Assembly (NCBI GenBank): GCA_050084515.1
Contig: CM114271.1
Coordinates: forward strand, 36,642,001-36,706,000
Reading direction: 5' to 3'
From: Blasia pusilla
Taxonomy: Eukaryota > Marchantiophyta > Marchantiopsida > Blasiales
DNA: 64,000 nt
Shown here: one piece after another, positions 38,601 through 50,833 of the stretch
Position numbering within the stretch: position 1 is the stretch's first letter
Layout of the letters: each line of letters opens with the position of its first letter
Program-made: the position numbers and the translations under genes
The notes under the pieces: generated by a model
The model's database searches: none
Told to the model about the DNA's origin: nothing
What the model saw: only the letters and a program-made list of their open reading frames with translations

Positions 38601-41600
38601 CGTCTCTACCACTGTCAAACTAGGGCGTGGGATCTATGGTTGTGAGGCTAAGATAGGCTCTACTTAGAGTACAGTATCTAGTGCTTTCGTTAATTGCAGC
38701 ATATGGGGTAGCCTCTTACTAGCGTTTTTGGTGGGTATGTCTAATATCAGACGCGGTTATGCTATGGAACAACAAAAGGGTTTGCTTCTTGGAGCAAAAC
38801 TGGATTACTTGCAGTCATCCTTTCTAAGGAACACAGTGAAGGGATTTGCACGACCACTTTTCCTAGGTGGTCGTTGGTGCTTGCAAGTATATCCTCAACC
38901 TTCCCAACATTAAAACTGTGGAACTCGCTGAATCCTTTGGAGTAGGGTTTAACAAAGTGGTCAGGATCTAGGTTTAGATACTAGGATCTGGTTTGGGCTT
39001 AGTATTTTTTTTGGGAGTCCTGCAGAAATGGGATTCTCTCCGAAAGGATGAAGATGGAAGGGCTTGGGCAGAAACATTGAAGAGCTGGCTTCAGGAGCCT
39101 TTGCGCCCAGGATTGGCTGAAGATGCGTGTGATGGGTCAGTACAGAAAGGGACTGTTGATTCTAGAAAATCCGAAATGGATATGCCCATGTGGGAGGCCA
39201 CTCAACAGGCTGTTCCACGGTATGAGGCTGTACTCTCCTCAGCAGGGTCACGAGGGTTGCTTATCCGTGGTATTCTAATACGCATGGGTCTCTTGCCGTC
39301 AGAGCCCATCTCAACGACTCTAACAAATGATGGAGACCAAAGTAATGTGGAGCCTCACTTGAGGTTTGCATTCTGACACTTCTCTTTGCAGTCCGTTATA
39401 TCGTGTTGTGTTTACTGTCATTCTCAGGCTCAACTTTACTCTAACTTCTAATGTCATGACCTATGTAGGATTTCATTTCTCCAACATGATAAAGGCCAAT
39501 CATGTCCAGCCAGAAGATAGTGAAAGACAGAGAAGACATCATATTCTTTAGATTGAATTGCCATTGATCTTTGGATCACGTAATTCCAATCTGCTTTGTT
39601 TTGTTCAATTCCTCTTGATGCCCATGTATTCTGAAGATCAATATGAAGCCTTCTTTTCCTTCCACTTGATCACGCACTTACTTTTCTGTTATCACAGCTA
39701 ATGCAACTGCTGTGAAGTATGTGTTAGTCAATATGTGATACTAGCCATCTTCTCTCAGAAGATGAGAGTAATTTTCCTGGTTGACATCACAATTGGGATT
39801 GTGGATTTCTGTAATTCTCTTCTGAGTTGCTAATTGATTTTTGGGTTTTTTCCAAACCTTACATTGGAAGACTTTTTGGTATTGCTGTATGTTGCACTAT
39901 CACATGGGTTAACTCTTCTAGATTGATGAATTCACTGATTAATGCAATAGGCCCAATTACCTATCAAGGGTTTCGATGAAGGATATCTGGTTTCCAGCAT
40001 CAAAAGTGGCTGCAGGACGTAGCCTCTGGAAGAGAGTCTCTACAGCTTTTTCTGTCTTCTTTTCAGAGGCAACTTTACAGGTGGGTTCGGTCAAGAGTGT
40101 AACTTATATTGTCGTGAAGTAAGAATACAATGGCAAGTTGCATGGCAAAAACGTGTGCAACACTGCAAGGGAGGTTCACACACTGTGAGTTTAAAATGCA
40201 GACTGTTTCCCGAAATATAAATGCTCTAAAGTCTTTCCCAAACCTTGCTTACTTGTACAAGCTTATAAGTTGACATATCTCCTCTTGACCACAGACTCCT
40301 TATTCGTAGTTGATTAAATATTGGCCATCGAGATGCAGGAACCTGCTTTTCAAGAGTTGGTTTTGCTTTACAATGAGGTTGGACTTGAAGAATCTAAAGA
40401 AGAAAGGCTGCATCTTCAAATGTACAAGACGATCCCTCTTCCTGATCTGAAGGTAACAGATGCACTGTGTGCACATAATCTATATTAGTTGCTTTGTGGA
40501 AAGTGGGACGAGGTGATCATCCCCAGAGGCCATTTGAATAGTAACTTCTCTTTAAAGAACGAGTAGCTTCTCAGAGTGTATTTTATTGGAACTCAGCATG
40601 TTGAATGGGTTCTCATTATTCTTGGGGGCAATTTATTTAATCAGATTTTCTGAGTATATCATGGTTAGACAGCAGGTCTCCATCGCTCTGCAGCGCACCC
40701 AAGCCAATGGGCTTCTGTGGCAGATGCAGGCTGTGGGAGACGCCACTGCCAGGGACTCTCCAGTTGGTAGTCATGTTTCTTTAGCTGTTGTTGATATGTT
40801 TCTGCAGTTGGTGAGGTTAGATTTTAGAGTGTTCCCCCTTTTTTCTTCACCCCTGGCCGGGTGTGGCCTTTGTATTTCCCTCATACTTCTGATAGGGTCT
40901 CCCATCTTCTTTTAGTCACGTCCTGTTTTTCTTTTTCTTTTTCTTTTTCTTTTTCTTATTGTGATTTGTTTTCAGTTGAAAAAATGTCAGTGGCTCTTAG
41001 AGAAGACTTGTACATTAGTTTCTTCCTGAACATTTGGCAAGTTTTGATGGCAATAGAATAAGCATCCCATCCAGATGCATTCCCCTCTTTTGTTTTTCTG
41101 ATGGGTTTTTCATCATACATATTTATTGAGGTTCATCATTTTTTCCAGATAGGTTTGTGGGATGTTTCATGCATAGGGTTAATTTGCAGGGCACTTACAT
41201 TAGAATGTCACTAGATCCCACCAGTTTCTACTAATTCTAAGAGTAACCATCACTCAATCTGCTGAGCTTTTTTGTTGATATTGCCCTGGGTTCGAACATC
41301 TTATTGCATGAGTGATTTTAATCATTATAATTTTTGCATTAGACCCTCTGGTAACTGGTGCAGAGTCTATTCGCAGATTGTATTCCCAAGCAAGAAACTT
41401 TCCTTCCGCCTCATAGACACTGTAAGTTTCAGAGGCAATTCAATTCAATTTTCTGAAGTCTTATAGTCCGCTGTTTTCACAGTGTCTAGAAAGTATTGCA
41501 TGCATTTGCAGTCATTTTACCAGCATTTTGGAGAAGCCTTATGTAAATAAGGATGCTTCGTTTTTTCATAATGGTCTTTGTCATTTTTTTTCGGTCTGTG

Positions 41601-44600
41601 GAAGCTGAGTCTGTTTGTGCAGGTACGGCTAGACTTAACTACTCTACTAGGGCTGTCAGCATTCCTTCTGAACTACCATTTTGACAATTTCTTGAGTTCA
41701 CCGTAAGTCTTGTTTCAATGCCAAGTTTGGATTGGCTACATGTAAAGAATCTCCATTATCAATGATCTCAAATGGATTCACATGGATAGATGCTTGAAGG
41801 AGAAGATGAAGACTAATACAGACCCAAAGATGCCAGAGGAAGTAGAGAATGTACTGAAATGAGCTCAGACTCAAGGTTCATATGAAAATCAGTGAATAAT
41901 CCTTGTTGCATTGGGTTGCTCGTGTAGTTCGGCCTTCGCACTTGATGTTATTGCTTCCTCAGCACTCCTTGTTTTTGTGGTACGAGCAGCTCTGGGATAC
42001 AAGCAAACCTGGGATCGATACCAGGTACTCCTCTTGATTTTAGTCATTTGCATTTTTCCCGATTGGATCAGTTGGTTGGCTGCATGGTAACTGCACTAGA
42101 ATGTACCTTTGGCAATCTTATGTTCGGGACCTCTCCCTTTGGGAGATGGGACCTGAAGTGTGGTAGTAAGAGGGGATGGCTCCAGCGAATGCAGTAACCA
42201 AAGTAAATGAAGAAATCACAGGACTAGAGATCAAGTGAGGAACAAGAACACACACAGATATGATTACCCTCCTCTTACTGTGAAGCTTAAAACCAACAGA
42301 CTTCAAGAACTACCTTTGTGGGATACCTTTTTCTGAATCTGGCTGAACTTGAAGCTCAGATCAGAGTCTTTTCCTCCGAACCACAGAAAGAATGGGATGG
42401 GGAGATAATCACAATACTGCACATTGTGCGAAGATGTGAGACTTCAATTCCTTAATTGGTCACACACAAGAAATTTACATTGTAAGGAGCAATTCTCTGG
42501 TCCCAAATTGTTGTCAGCAGAGCTGTTTCTCCAAGTTCAGTGGTCTAGATTCAAATTTGGGGCTACCTTCCCAAGGTATGAGAAAAAAATTGACTTGCAA
42601 AAGTATCTCCTTGTACAAAGTCAGAACTAGCATCAGCTAAACCATCCATGATTTCAGCTTGCATACAATCAGCAAATCAGTTTCTAACTCACCTGTCAAA
42701 TCAGAGCCCTGCCATGATGTTACTCTCCTTGTTATCTACCAGATACTAAGGAGGATTCTATACAGTCACACCTTGCACTCACAACACAAGTCCTCAGATG
42801 TTACCAGCTCAAGGATCACACATGGCTCACATCACTAAGCACAAACAATCTCCATCAGCTGTCTAGACAAAACGACCTGCCTTCCAGTGAGGCTCTAGCA
42901 AGCACTTTACTTAGTCTCAATCTCCTCTCACTTCTCTTACATCACTATGCAGCAGGGCCAGTGCCGCACGACAGACCAAGAGCCTCAAGAGCCCTCACCA
43001 AAAGCTGTGCATATTGTTGAATTATCTTCTGACTCTACGTAGAGACAATATATACATGAGGGTGAGCATTTCTGACCCTTAGATCTTCTTGAACAGATCC
43101 ATACCCTAAACGTGATGGTGGCTAGCCCTAATTCGAGATTACCCTAAAGAGATACAGGAGCTCTAAGTTGTCTCCAGCTAACTAAGTTAGTATTCGACTA
43201 ACTACTTTTAGGGCATGACTAAACTAGATATTAAAAAATTCCAACAAGGTATAATAGATTGTCTGGTAAAGAGCGTGTTAGCGGGCATCAGGAACCTCCG
43301 CAGTACACTCTCTTTGCTAAGCGCTCCTACTATGAGGTGTATGACGACAAGTTTTTTACAGTGCTACGAATTTTAAGAAGGATTTTGTCATCACTAGAAA
43401 CGATGGGATTTCCTCTTTCAAAAGATTCTGATTGGTCTTACTTGTCATTGTGGTATTAAACACAGCTCTTGGTAAACAAGACCTTGTATGAGAAGACTTT
43501 AGCAAGTGGCTTTGGAGTGGTTCAGTTCTTACTAGATGCATCCGAAGAGCAACAAGTAAGTTTTTCTTTGTGAAATTGTGTCTATGTGTGCTTTTGATTT
43601 ATTTTTGTGGCCTTGAATTGTGTCGTCTATTTCAGTCCCACTTGTTTCTTGCTTCAAGAGTTCTACCATCCCTCTTGCCTTTCTTTTATCTTTTGAAACT
43701 AATCTGAATGTGACCGAGAGACCTTTGGAATGTATAGCACTGCATTATTTCATAACTGCTTCTTGTTTCCTTTTCGCAGTTCAAGGAGGCTATACTCGTC
43801 TTTCTACTCCTTTCGCAACATGGTGGAAGTGAAGTATGTTTGGAACATCTCTGCCTGTTTCCTGTTTGTCTTAGATTCGAATCCAGGAAGTTATTATTAT
43901 TATTATTATATCTTGGGGAAATTCAAAAGGCAAGAAAATGTAAACTGACACTATTTGTCCAATAGGATAGCTCAATCAAAGATAATAAAGGCATATGAAA
44001 ACCAGGTTTCTGCTCTCACATATATTCCTGCCTTAGCTTCTTCTACTGACTAGTTGAACTTAAGTGCAAGTGATGGTAGTGGCCCTAATACTCTTGAAAG
44101 AGCTTTTCAACATTACAAATCTCGGTTCGATGTTCAGGGAATGTCGAAGGAGCAGCTTGTAGATGCTTGTGAGCATTTTCTCTACTACAGATGCAAGGAG
44201 CAGGTGAGTTTATTTATTTGCTTATTGTTCTCGGAATAGAAGAACTACAGTAGTGTTATAAGTTTCATGTTTTTCCTGATTTGAGGATATAAAGTACAGA
44301 TGTCCATATCCATCCAGAAAGTAGGAGCCCAGCCTGAGCTAAGAAATTTTCTCTCTAATCGGATTTCAGAATGGTCTACAATATGGTGTGACAAAATGAT
44401 CTTTGTACACTTTGGAGTGTTGGATAACGTGCAAGATGTGAATATTGGTTGTGAATCTCTGTAACGTTCACTTTTATTCTAGTCAGTGGTGTAGAGCGGA
44501 TATGCTAAACTAGCTATTTCCTCGTGAAGGAGACCATGGTTCTCCAGACCTAATTGCCTGTACTGTGTGGAAATAGGTTGAGATGCCATTGGAGAGTGCC

Positions 44601-44771
44601 ATCGACACTCTACTTGAATTGGGTCTGGCCTATATCTGTGAGAAGGCTTCCACTGTTGGTGTTCATGTTGCAGAAGTTCGTTACAAAACTCTAACCTATG
44701 AGGAGGGTTTGAAATCTTTGGAACAGCATTGGCTTTCCTTACCATCCAGCATCTCACTCTGGGACTCATGA
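35606..44771 (+). CDS. DUF3754-domain membrane protein (TMEM143-like), probably organellar
   Basis: Fourteen exons were modelled: 35606-36611, 37345-37795, 38130-38309, 38751-38886, 39026-39363, 39951-40080, 40339-40452, 41377-41421, 41623-41702, 41928-42024, 43466-43555, 43780-43833, 44054-44203 and 44577-44771. Exons 3-14 keep frame across every GT-AG junction; the product is about 1,021 residues. The first ATG in the opening frame is at 35606. The N-terminal 130 residues are rich in Ser, Arg and Lys, compatible with an organelle transit peptide. 'RISVPRHRYI' begins near 298. The conserved part includes 'ALNSDYLLTLPVVVDWKR', 'KLDYLQSS' and 'GYKQTWDRYQ'. Two hydrophobic segments lie near 803-820 and 828-849. 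The family has no established biochemical role; animal TMEM143 is mitochondrial. Exon 2's start is uncertain: an acceptor at 37387 with a good pyrimidine tract looks better but breaks frame unless a small extra exon lies in 36612-37387. Confidence 0.88.
40926..40957. repeat. (TTTTTC)n microsatellite in intron 7
   Basis: Five hexamer units in the intron between exons 7 and 8 of the DUF3754 gene. Confidence 0.85.
42121..43246 (-). mobile_element. Candidate solo LTR inside intron 10 of the DUF3754 gene
   Basis: Intron 10 is 1,441 bp, the longest in the gene. Read on the minus strand, an internal block begins TGTTGGAATTTTTTAA and ends CCCGAACA, giving the TGTT...AACA ends common in copia LTRs, with a TATA-like ATGTATATATTG about 200 bases in. 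No primer-binding site, coding region or clear 5-bp target duplication was seen (flanks TCTTA and AGGTA), so the boundaries are tentative. Confidence 0.45.
43891..43909. repeat. (TTA)n microsatellite in intron 12
   Basis: Six TTA units in the intron after exon 12 of the DUF3754 gene. Confidence 0.8.
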
Positions 44772-45200
44772 AGTCGCTTGAGGATGTGCTCCAACAAACT
44801 ACTACAACAGGGAGGAAAGAAACTATGACGAATCATAGTTTCCCCTTTCAGCAAGGGAACTCTGAGCAGGAAGGGGTCCCACCAAGGCTCATATATAGCA
44901 AAATTTCAGTCCCAAAGATTGTTACAGTATCAAGCAGTAGTCTAAACTGTCCTGAAATTAAGCCCAAGTTTGGACCAAGATGTAAAGTTTTGTTTATTAA
45001 TGTTTGCTGGACAGGCAGTGTGACATAACTTGCATCATGAATATATGCAGTGTTTTGTCTTCTTCCCTTAAACAGTCTATCCACCATCTTCTCGAAATCC
45101 TCAAGGGCTTCAGAAGAAAATTTAACCTTCCCTTGAGAGTTGCCGTGAAAGCCAACAACCATACCATTGTATGGCAGAACCTGGAAGAAGGGCCCAGTGA

Positions 45201-45206
45201 AATAAA
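45201..45206 (+). terminator. Candidate poly(A) signal of the DUF3754 gene
   Basis: AATAAA about 430 bases after the stop codon and just before a hairpin and the Helitron-like border at 45324. Plant poly(A) signals are loose, so this is only the best-looking site. Confidence 0.35.
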
Positions 45207-45216
45207 GTTTGATGGA

Positions 45217-45276
45217 CAACACCATCACCAAACCGCCCACATTAGAGTCAATTGTGATGGTTTGGTGTTGGTGTTG
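45217..45276. repeat. Inverted repeat, 18-bp arms
   Basis: CAACACCATCACCAAACC (45217-45234) pairs with GGTTTGGTGTTGGTGTTG (45259-45276) at 17 of 18 positions, with a 24-base spacer. It falls at the probable end of the DUF3754 transcript. Confidence 0.75.
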
Positions 45277-45323
45277 GAGAACAACTTAAGTTAGGTCTTA
45301 AGTTATTCATGTATGGATGATTA

Positions 45324-47352
45324 CTAGTGTATGGTGCCGTGCCTGCACGGGACTAATCATGCTGCACAGTAATTCAATTTTTTTCCCCTTGCTACCCAGT
45401 ATGAGAAATATTGTCTTGCTGCCTCGTTGCCATTCGTCAAGCAGATATGTGATTACAAATCAAGAAATAAGGTTGTAGGGATAATGTGGGAGATTTAGAG
45501 ATGATATTGTACCGTCCTGTTCTTGATCCTCTACACAATAACTAATTTTCCGTTGTCTGAAACACTTGTGTGCGACAAGATTTTCTTGCACTTACTGTCA
45601 TGCGAGATGGACCTGAAAGTTCTCGATTTTCTAAATTAGATTGTGGAAGTAATATCAAGGGTACAAGAGGAAAGAGAGGCAAGGACTGAGCGACCGAGTT
45701 TTCTGCCGATCCATCTCTCTGGTCTGACGTTTAATTTATTTAAACCATGATTAGGTTTGCCACTGGGGTTAGCGGTTTACCACAATCAAACTTTTGTCAG
45801 TTGATTTGGTTTTCTAGTTATCAATAAACTCTTCTACTTAGATCTAATTCATTTAGTCTTGTTCTTCATGTGCTATCATTTCTACCGCATGTTTTGAGGT
45901 GTAATCCCTTTAACTAATCCCATGCCATGCAGTTGTCTTCGATGCACGCCCCCAACCCACCCCTCCTGTCGGGCAACTTTCTACTCTCTTTTTCGTCTAT
46001 CCTTGCAATTCGGTTAGTTGATACACATTTGCCAGTAAAGTAGCAAGGAGATGTGTGATACATAGTGGGATCCTCCCAAGATTTTTAGTATGTCGCATAG
46101 TGACTTGCTCCCAATCATCTTTTCAAGTCTAGCATATTCTAGTAAGGTGTCCTTTATCTTCCAATGAATTCTCAATAGAAGTAAGAGAAATTTTGCATGT
46201 AATCCGTTTCCAGATTCACGCTTCCAAGTTTCATGAGGATTTGATTGAGTGGAAGATCTTACGGTTCTTTCTGTGCTATTAAGAGTTAGATTCGGGACAA
46301 ATGCCACCGATTTCAAGCATGCGAAATAATAAGATATCCCCGATTTCAAGGATGCCAAAGAGTTATGCTTAAGGCGAGTGGGCGCGCAGAGAACAATTAT
46401 TGAGCAGAAGCTACAATCAGTTCCCAGGCTGGAATATAACCATTTCTGCATGTAGTCAGTGATTCCATCCAAAGTCTGACCTTGGCTTGGGTTGTGGTTA
46501 CTTGAGGCTGATTATGAAACGTGGTTCTAGAAGTTGCCCTTGTATGGACGCGGATGACTCTTTTCCGTGAAGGCACTTTACTAGGACTATTTTCGCTCTC
46601 GAATTTTAAGATCACGAACCGTTAGTGGTTCTTCGACAGTTCTGCCCAATTTCATCATCGAAAGTTTAAACGAATCTTATAAGAAATTCGACTCTGCTGA
46701 TGGAATCTCTCCTTTATTTTGAGCAGAGCGAAAAAAAAATTTTGAGGTTTAGATGAGAGAGTAAGAGAGGACCCCAGAGCGTGACGTTGGTGAGACAACT
46801 TGATGTCTACGACTACTTGCCTTTTTATCTCGAGAAGCTTATGGGGTCAATGTTAATTGGGAAGTCACAAAGCTAGTGGTTGTAGTACTGGTACTACTAG
46901 AATGCTCTAAACCATGATAATGTATGCACTCGACAACATGAACGGTCTATAGTTTTATTGATGGGATTGCTTGATATGACGCACGCACATTATTAAATTC
47001 GAATTTATCTAGGCTTAAAAATGATTGAAATTAACATCTTTTTATGGTTTTGTTGGATGCCCTTAACGGTGACTAGTTTTCTTGTGGGAAGCACCGGTGG
47101 CAGAATTTTCCTCTTAATTAACCTTAATTGACAGGTGTTAACTATAGAAAGGCCTAAAGAGGGACATATGTCAACAAGGTAGGGATTTAAAATGACAAGT
47201 GTCAACAATAGAAAAACTTAAAATGGGTGTTGAAGGATTTAAAAGGATAAGTGTCAACAATAGAAGAATTTTAAAAAAGGGTGTCAACATAGGAGGGTCT
47301 TTCTAACCTCACCTCTAACTATATCTAAACATTAATTGTATAAATATATAGA
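45324..47352 (-). mobile_element. Helitron-like non-autonomous element, about 2.03 kb
   Basis: Read on the minus strand the element starts TCTATATATTTATAC after an A (47352) and ends with a CCGTGC-AGG-CACGG hairpin, about 11 bases, then CTAG followed by T (45324). The 5' portion resembles the 207-bp element at 19.2-19.4 kb (shared GTGTCAACA and GAGGGT segments before the TCTATATA end). No Rep/helicase coding was seen; the 152-codon minus-strand frame at 46014-46472 is unassigned. Boundaries rest on termini only. Confidence 0.55.
47134..47295. repeat. Short interspersed direct repeats
   Basis: Variants of GACAAGTGTCAACAATAGAA occur five times (near 47134, 47166, 47199, 47249 and 47281) at spacings of about 32-50 bases, inside the subterminal part of the 2-kb Helitron-like element. 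Confidence 0.6.
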
Positions 47353-50300
47353 TTAAATGGGCAATTTACCAAAGGTTGCTAATTGATTACTTCTAGCAGA
47401 CTAACCTACCCTACGAACGATTCTTCTTCTCCGGTTCCTTCCAAGGGTCAGAATGAACCGGGATTCCTTGTAAAATGTGCCAGTTCCCAAATGTGTTTTA
47501 CCAATTTGAAATCTATGTTCACGGAAGGGTCACCGGCCATAAAAGTTAGAGTCTCGGAAATCATCTGATTCTTATTATATATGCTAATAGTTTCGGCGAT
47601 TGAGAATAAAAGTAATCATAAATTTTAGAGAGTAAAAGGGATTAGGAAGGGTTGTAATGGGAGCCAATAGAGGTTAGTAAGGGTTTTAGTAGGACTTTCA
47701 AGTTAATTTTGTGAGTAAACAGATGGAAAATCATTTGAGGAGATCTATTATCATATGGACAAAAATTCTGTCAAAAGAGACCTTAAAATGGACATCATGC
47801 AATAAATAAAAGATTTTTGTCCTCTTTTGAAGTTTGGTATTATAATAAAATGGATGTTCTAACCATAAGACTGGATCACATTATTAAAAACCGAATAAGC
47901 ATATATGTATCCGGTTATCTGACTGAAAGAAACTGTACGAGCCTTGGTTCCTTCCAAGGTGAACGTAGACCGCGGCTTCGGACTGGCTCATGGAAACTCG
48001 AATTTCTAGTAGTCCGAATCCTGGTTCAGCTGGAGTCTAAGGGTGACCGGTTAAGGAAAGGGGAAATGAGTATCTTGACTACTGTTACTTTGAGGCATTT
48101 TTCATGAGTGGAAGCCGCTTTCGCAGGTTTACTGTTCACAAGTTCTTCGCGGATGAGAGGACTACCTACCATCATAAAGAAGAAAAAACTCGCACATTCC
48201 CCAGCCTGGAATCCATGGAGCATCCCAGTCAGGTAGTAACCACGGCTAAAAAGGTTGGCGGTTGTGACAAAAATTTCGATTTACACACACGGTGCGCTTC
48301 GCAACTCGTCGGTGCAGGTCTTTCGTGATCAATGATCAAAGAGAATCTGTCATGGGCCTCATGGCCTTCCGCAAGTAGAATAACTCGACTGCGCCATTCG
48401 ACCTTTGGGAACTACGTTTAGGGATGTTTTCAAAATTGCAGCGCATGTGCTCCAAACGCGAAACGCGATCTCCGTCTTACGGCACATTTATCCTCAAACG
48501 TCGTATCTTCAAGTTGACCAGTAGGGCGGTTCTGAACTGGGAGGTCCGGGGAGTTTTTCCACGGTATTTCATAACGGGGACGTAAAACCTAATCTCGAAC
48601 CGGTTTTCGTTACCAGATATCCTATGCAGAGAACCCCATTGCCTGCCAGTTTTCCCGACCAATTTTAAATGAAACAGAAACTTTTGATTTCGACCGGCTT
48701 AATCCTTCCTAACCTCGGATCTCCCGGTTCGAATCCCGTTAAACAACACATGCGATTTTCTCATCCATATTTTAAAATTACATACGAGCAATGTGACTTT
48801 TAGTTTGTATTCTTAAATAACTAGTAAATTATAGAATTAATATCATAGGACAGTGTCCCCTTGGATGTACATAATATCAAGGAGATTCCTCTACCCCGTT
48901 TTGGTTTACCGTGTTACGAACCCTAATAGATTAATCTTATTAGAGGTGCAGGGAGAAGTACACATTCCATCCTCTCCCGGCAGCACCAACAAATTCATTC
49001 GTTCGACTGAGTGCTTCGGGACAACAAGCTGACGCTTCCGGATATGGAAGTCGGTAACTCCCTTAAGAAAACCATCATGCCGAATCAAGAAAGCATGAGC
49101 GGACCTATCACACCTATGCAACAGCAGGACGAAGCATCTGCAGGGGGGAGTTACGATCACGGCAAATCAGGAGGATGGTCTTCGCTGGCAGGTTGGAGGC
49201 AGGAGTCGGACGCTAACCAAACCAAGAAAGAGAAGAAAGTTAGAGAGTGGAGAATGACCTCGGTTAGATTCCGGAAGTCTGTGTCTACACCCACCGCAGT
49301 CTATGGTACTTCTCATGGGGACGCTAGTCTATGGTACTGTTGCGCTCTGTAACATCCTTAGAAGACAAAGACCGAACAAGAATATGGCGACGCCGCCGAG
49401 AGTGGGGAAAAGAGTGGCGCCACGGACTAGTGGTAGCCGCCCCCGGGATAACCAGTCAACATGATCCGGGATTGGAATCCTAGAGAGACGAGAAGTGATC
49501 GCATGGGGGTCGAGGTGCAAGTCCATGTGGGAAGCGTAAGTCTACTAGGAAGGTTTTTTTTCCATTTTCCATCTTTAGTGTATCCCTTTTTAGCAGTATT
49601 TTTGTGTACTAGGAGAGGGCCTATGGAGAGACCGAAGGGCATGAGAGACCCTTTGGAGGGAGGGAAGAACCGGGATGGGACCACTTGAGCTTAGTACATC
49701 CTCTTTCTAGACTGCTTCCATCTCCCTAATTTCCACTTATCATTCAACCAATTCATTCTCAATGTGTACCCATTTCAAACCTCTATTCTCTAGAGGAGTG
49801 GGAAGGGTTTGCCCCTACACTCTCTCCTTGGGTATGTTCTCTCTTCTCCTCCCCTTGTATAAAGTGGATAGAGCCTAATGGACCTCCCTCATTCTCCAAA
49901 GAGTGTCCATCCTCTCTCCCTTGTGGATAATGGGAGGGATCCTCGCCACCTCTTATCTCCCCTCTATATTCCTATATGAAGGGAGAGAGGGTGGGTCCTT
50001 CTCCTCTAGAGAGAATGGAGGGTCCCGTCATTTGGTTTCCTTCTTTCACTTGGCCCATCCATCTCATTGTCATTCTCTATCCTCTCCAAACCTCTATTCT
50101 TTGAAGTGACAGAGAGGGTTCATCTATCCTCTTTGTATCTCTCATCCCCTCACAAATTGGAAAATTAATCTTATTGAAACACTAAAAACCCTTATTAGAA
50201 TTTTTTGAGTTTTATTAAAGGTTATGTGTTGAAATTTATTCAAAGTATGATGTTATGTCTGTGTAATGCACGAGAATGCTTATTCTAGTGAGAAGAATGG

Positions 50301-50833
50301 GGATCTTTGGATCCACAATAAGAGACGAAATGTACAAAACACTCATTGTACTTCTAGGGCTATGTTAGGGATCTATTTACTCAATCATGGCCTAGATCAA
50401 TCTCTCCTACTTAATTAGTCCCATTTTGGAAGTGTAAAATCACTTGGTTATATTGTGTTACCTACCTACAATTGGAGATTATATACAATCCTAACCTTAC
50501 AACTTGTCCACATAAACAGTAATAAAATTAAGGCTTTCATTGAGATTTTTTTTTAAAGGATTGACCTAGCTACATTTCCCTTTATGACTTAATTGTTGCC
50601 TATGTCTTTGTAATTCTATATTTTACAAGAGTGAAACCATGAAGGTCCTTGAAAGATGAGTTAGTTCGCCGTTTATGATCGCCTTGATGAGGGAGGGGTG
50701 GGGGGTGAGGGCGCACTACTTAGCCCTCCCTCCCAGTGGGGTACGGTGGTTAGCCCTCGTGGTATGATACACATAGTGGTCTCCTCGATATTTAGCATAA
50801 GCCATGTTAGGGTTCTGGTGTTGTCTTAAGATT
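47353..50833. other. Unassigned intergenic region
   Basis: 47353-47930 is AT-rich. 47930-49700 has higher GC and CpG. It contains a 113-codon frame at 49011-49352 that begins right after a stop; its first ATG is 49044. Its hydrophilic product is rich in Ser, Gly, Lys and Gln and matches no family I know. 49700-50830 is AT-rich with pyrimidine-rich tracts. No tRNA was confirmed: a GGTTCGAATCC-like motif at 48726 has no pairing T stem. Confidence 0.4.

Noticed and set aside
40586-40915. 109-codon frame inside DUF3754 intron 7
   Set aside because: Exons 7 and 8 join in frame without it and the family has no extra segment at this place.
41500-41622. Alternative exon between exons 8 and 9 of the DUF3754 gene
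   Set aside because: The direct junction gives the family sequence 'RLIDTVRLDL' without a gap.
48670-48750. tRNA suggested by CCGGTTCGAATCCCG
   Set aside because: The T stem does not pair and no acceptor stem or anticodon arm was found upstream.
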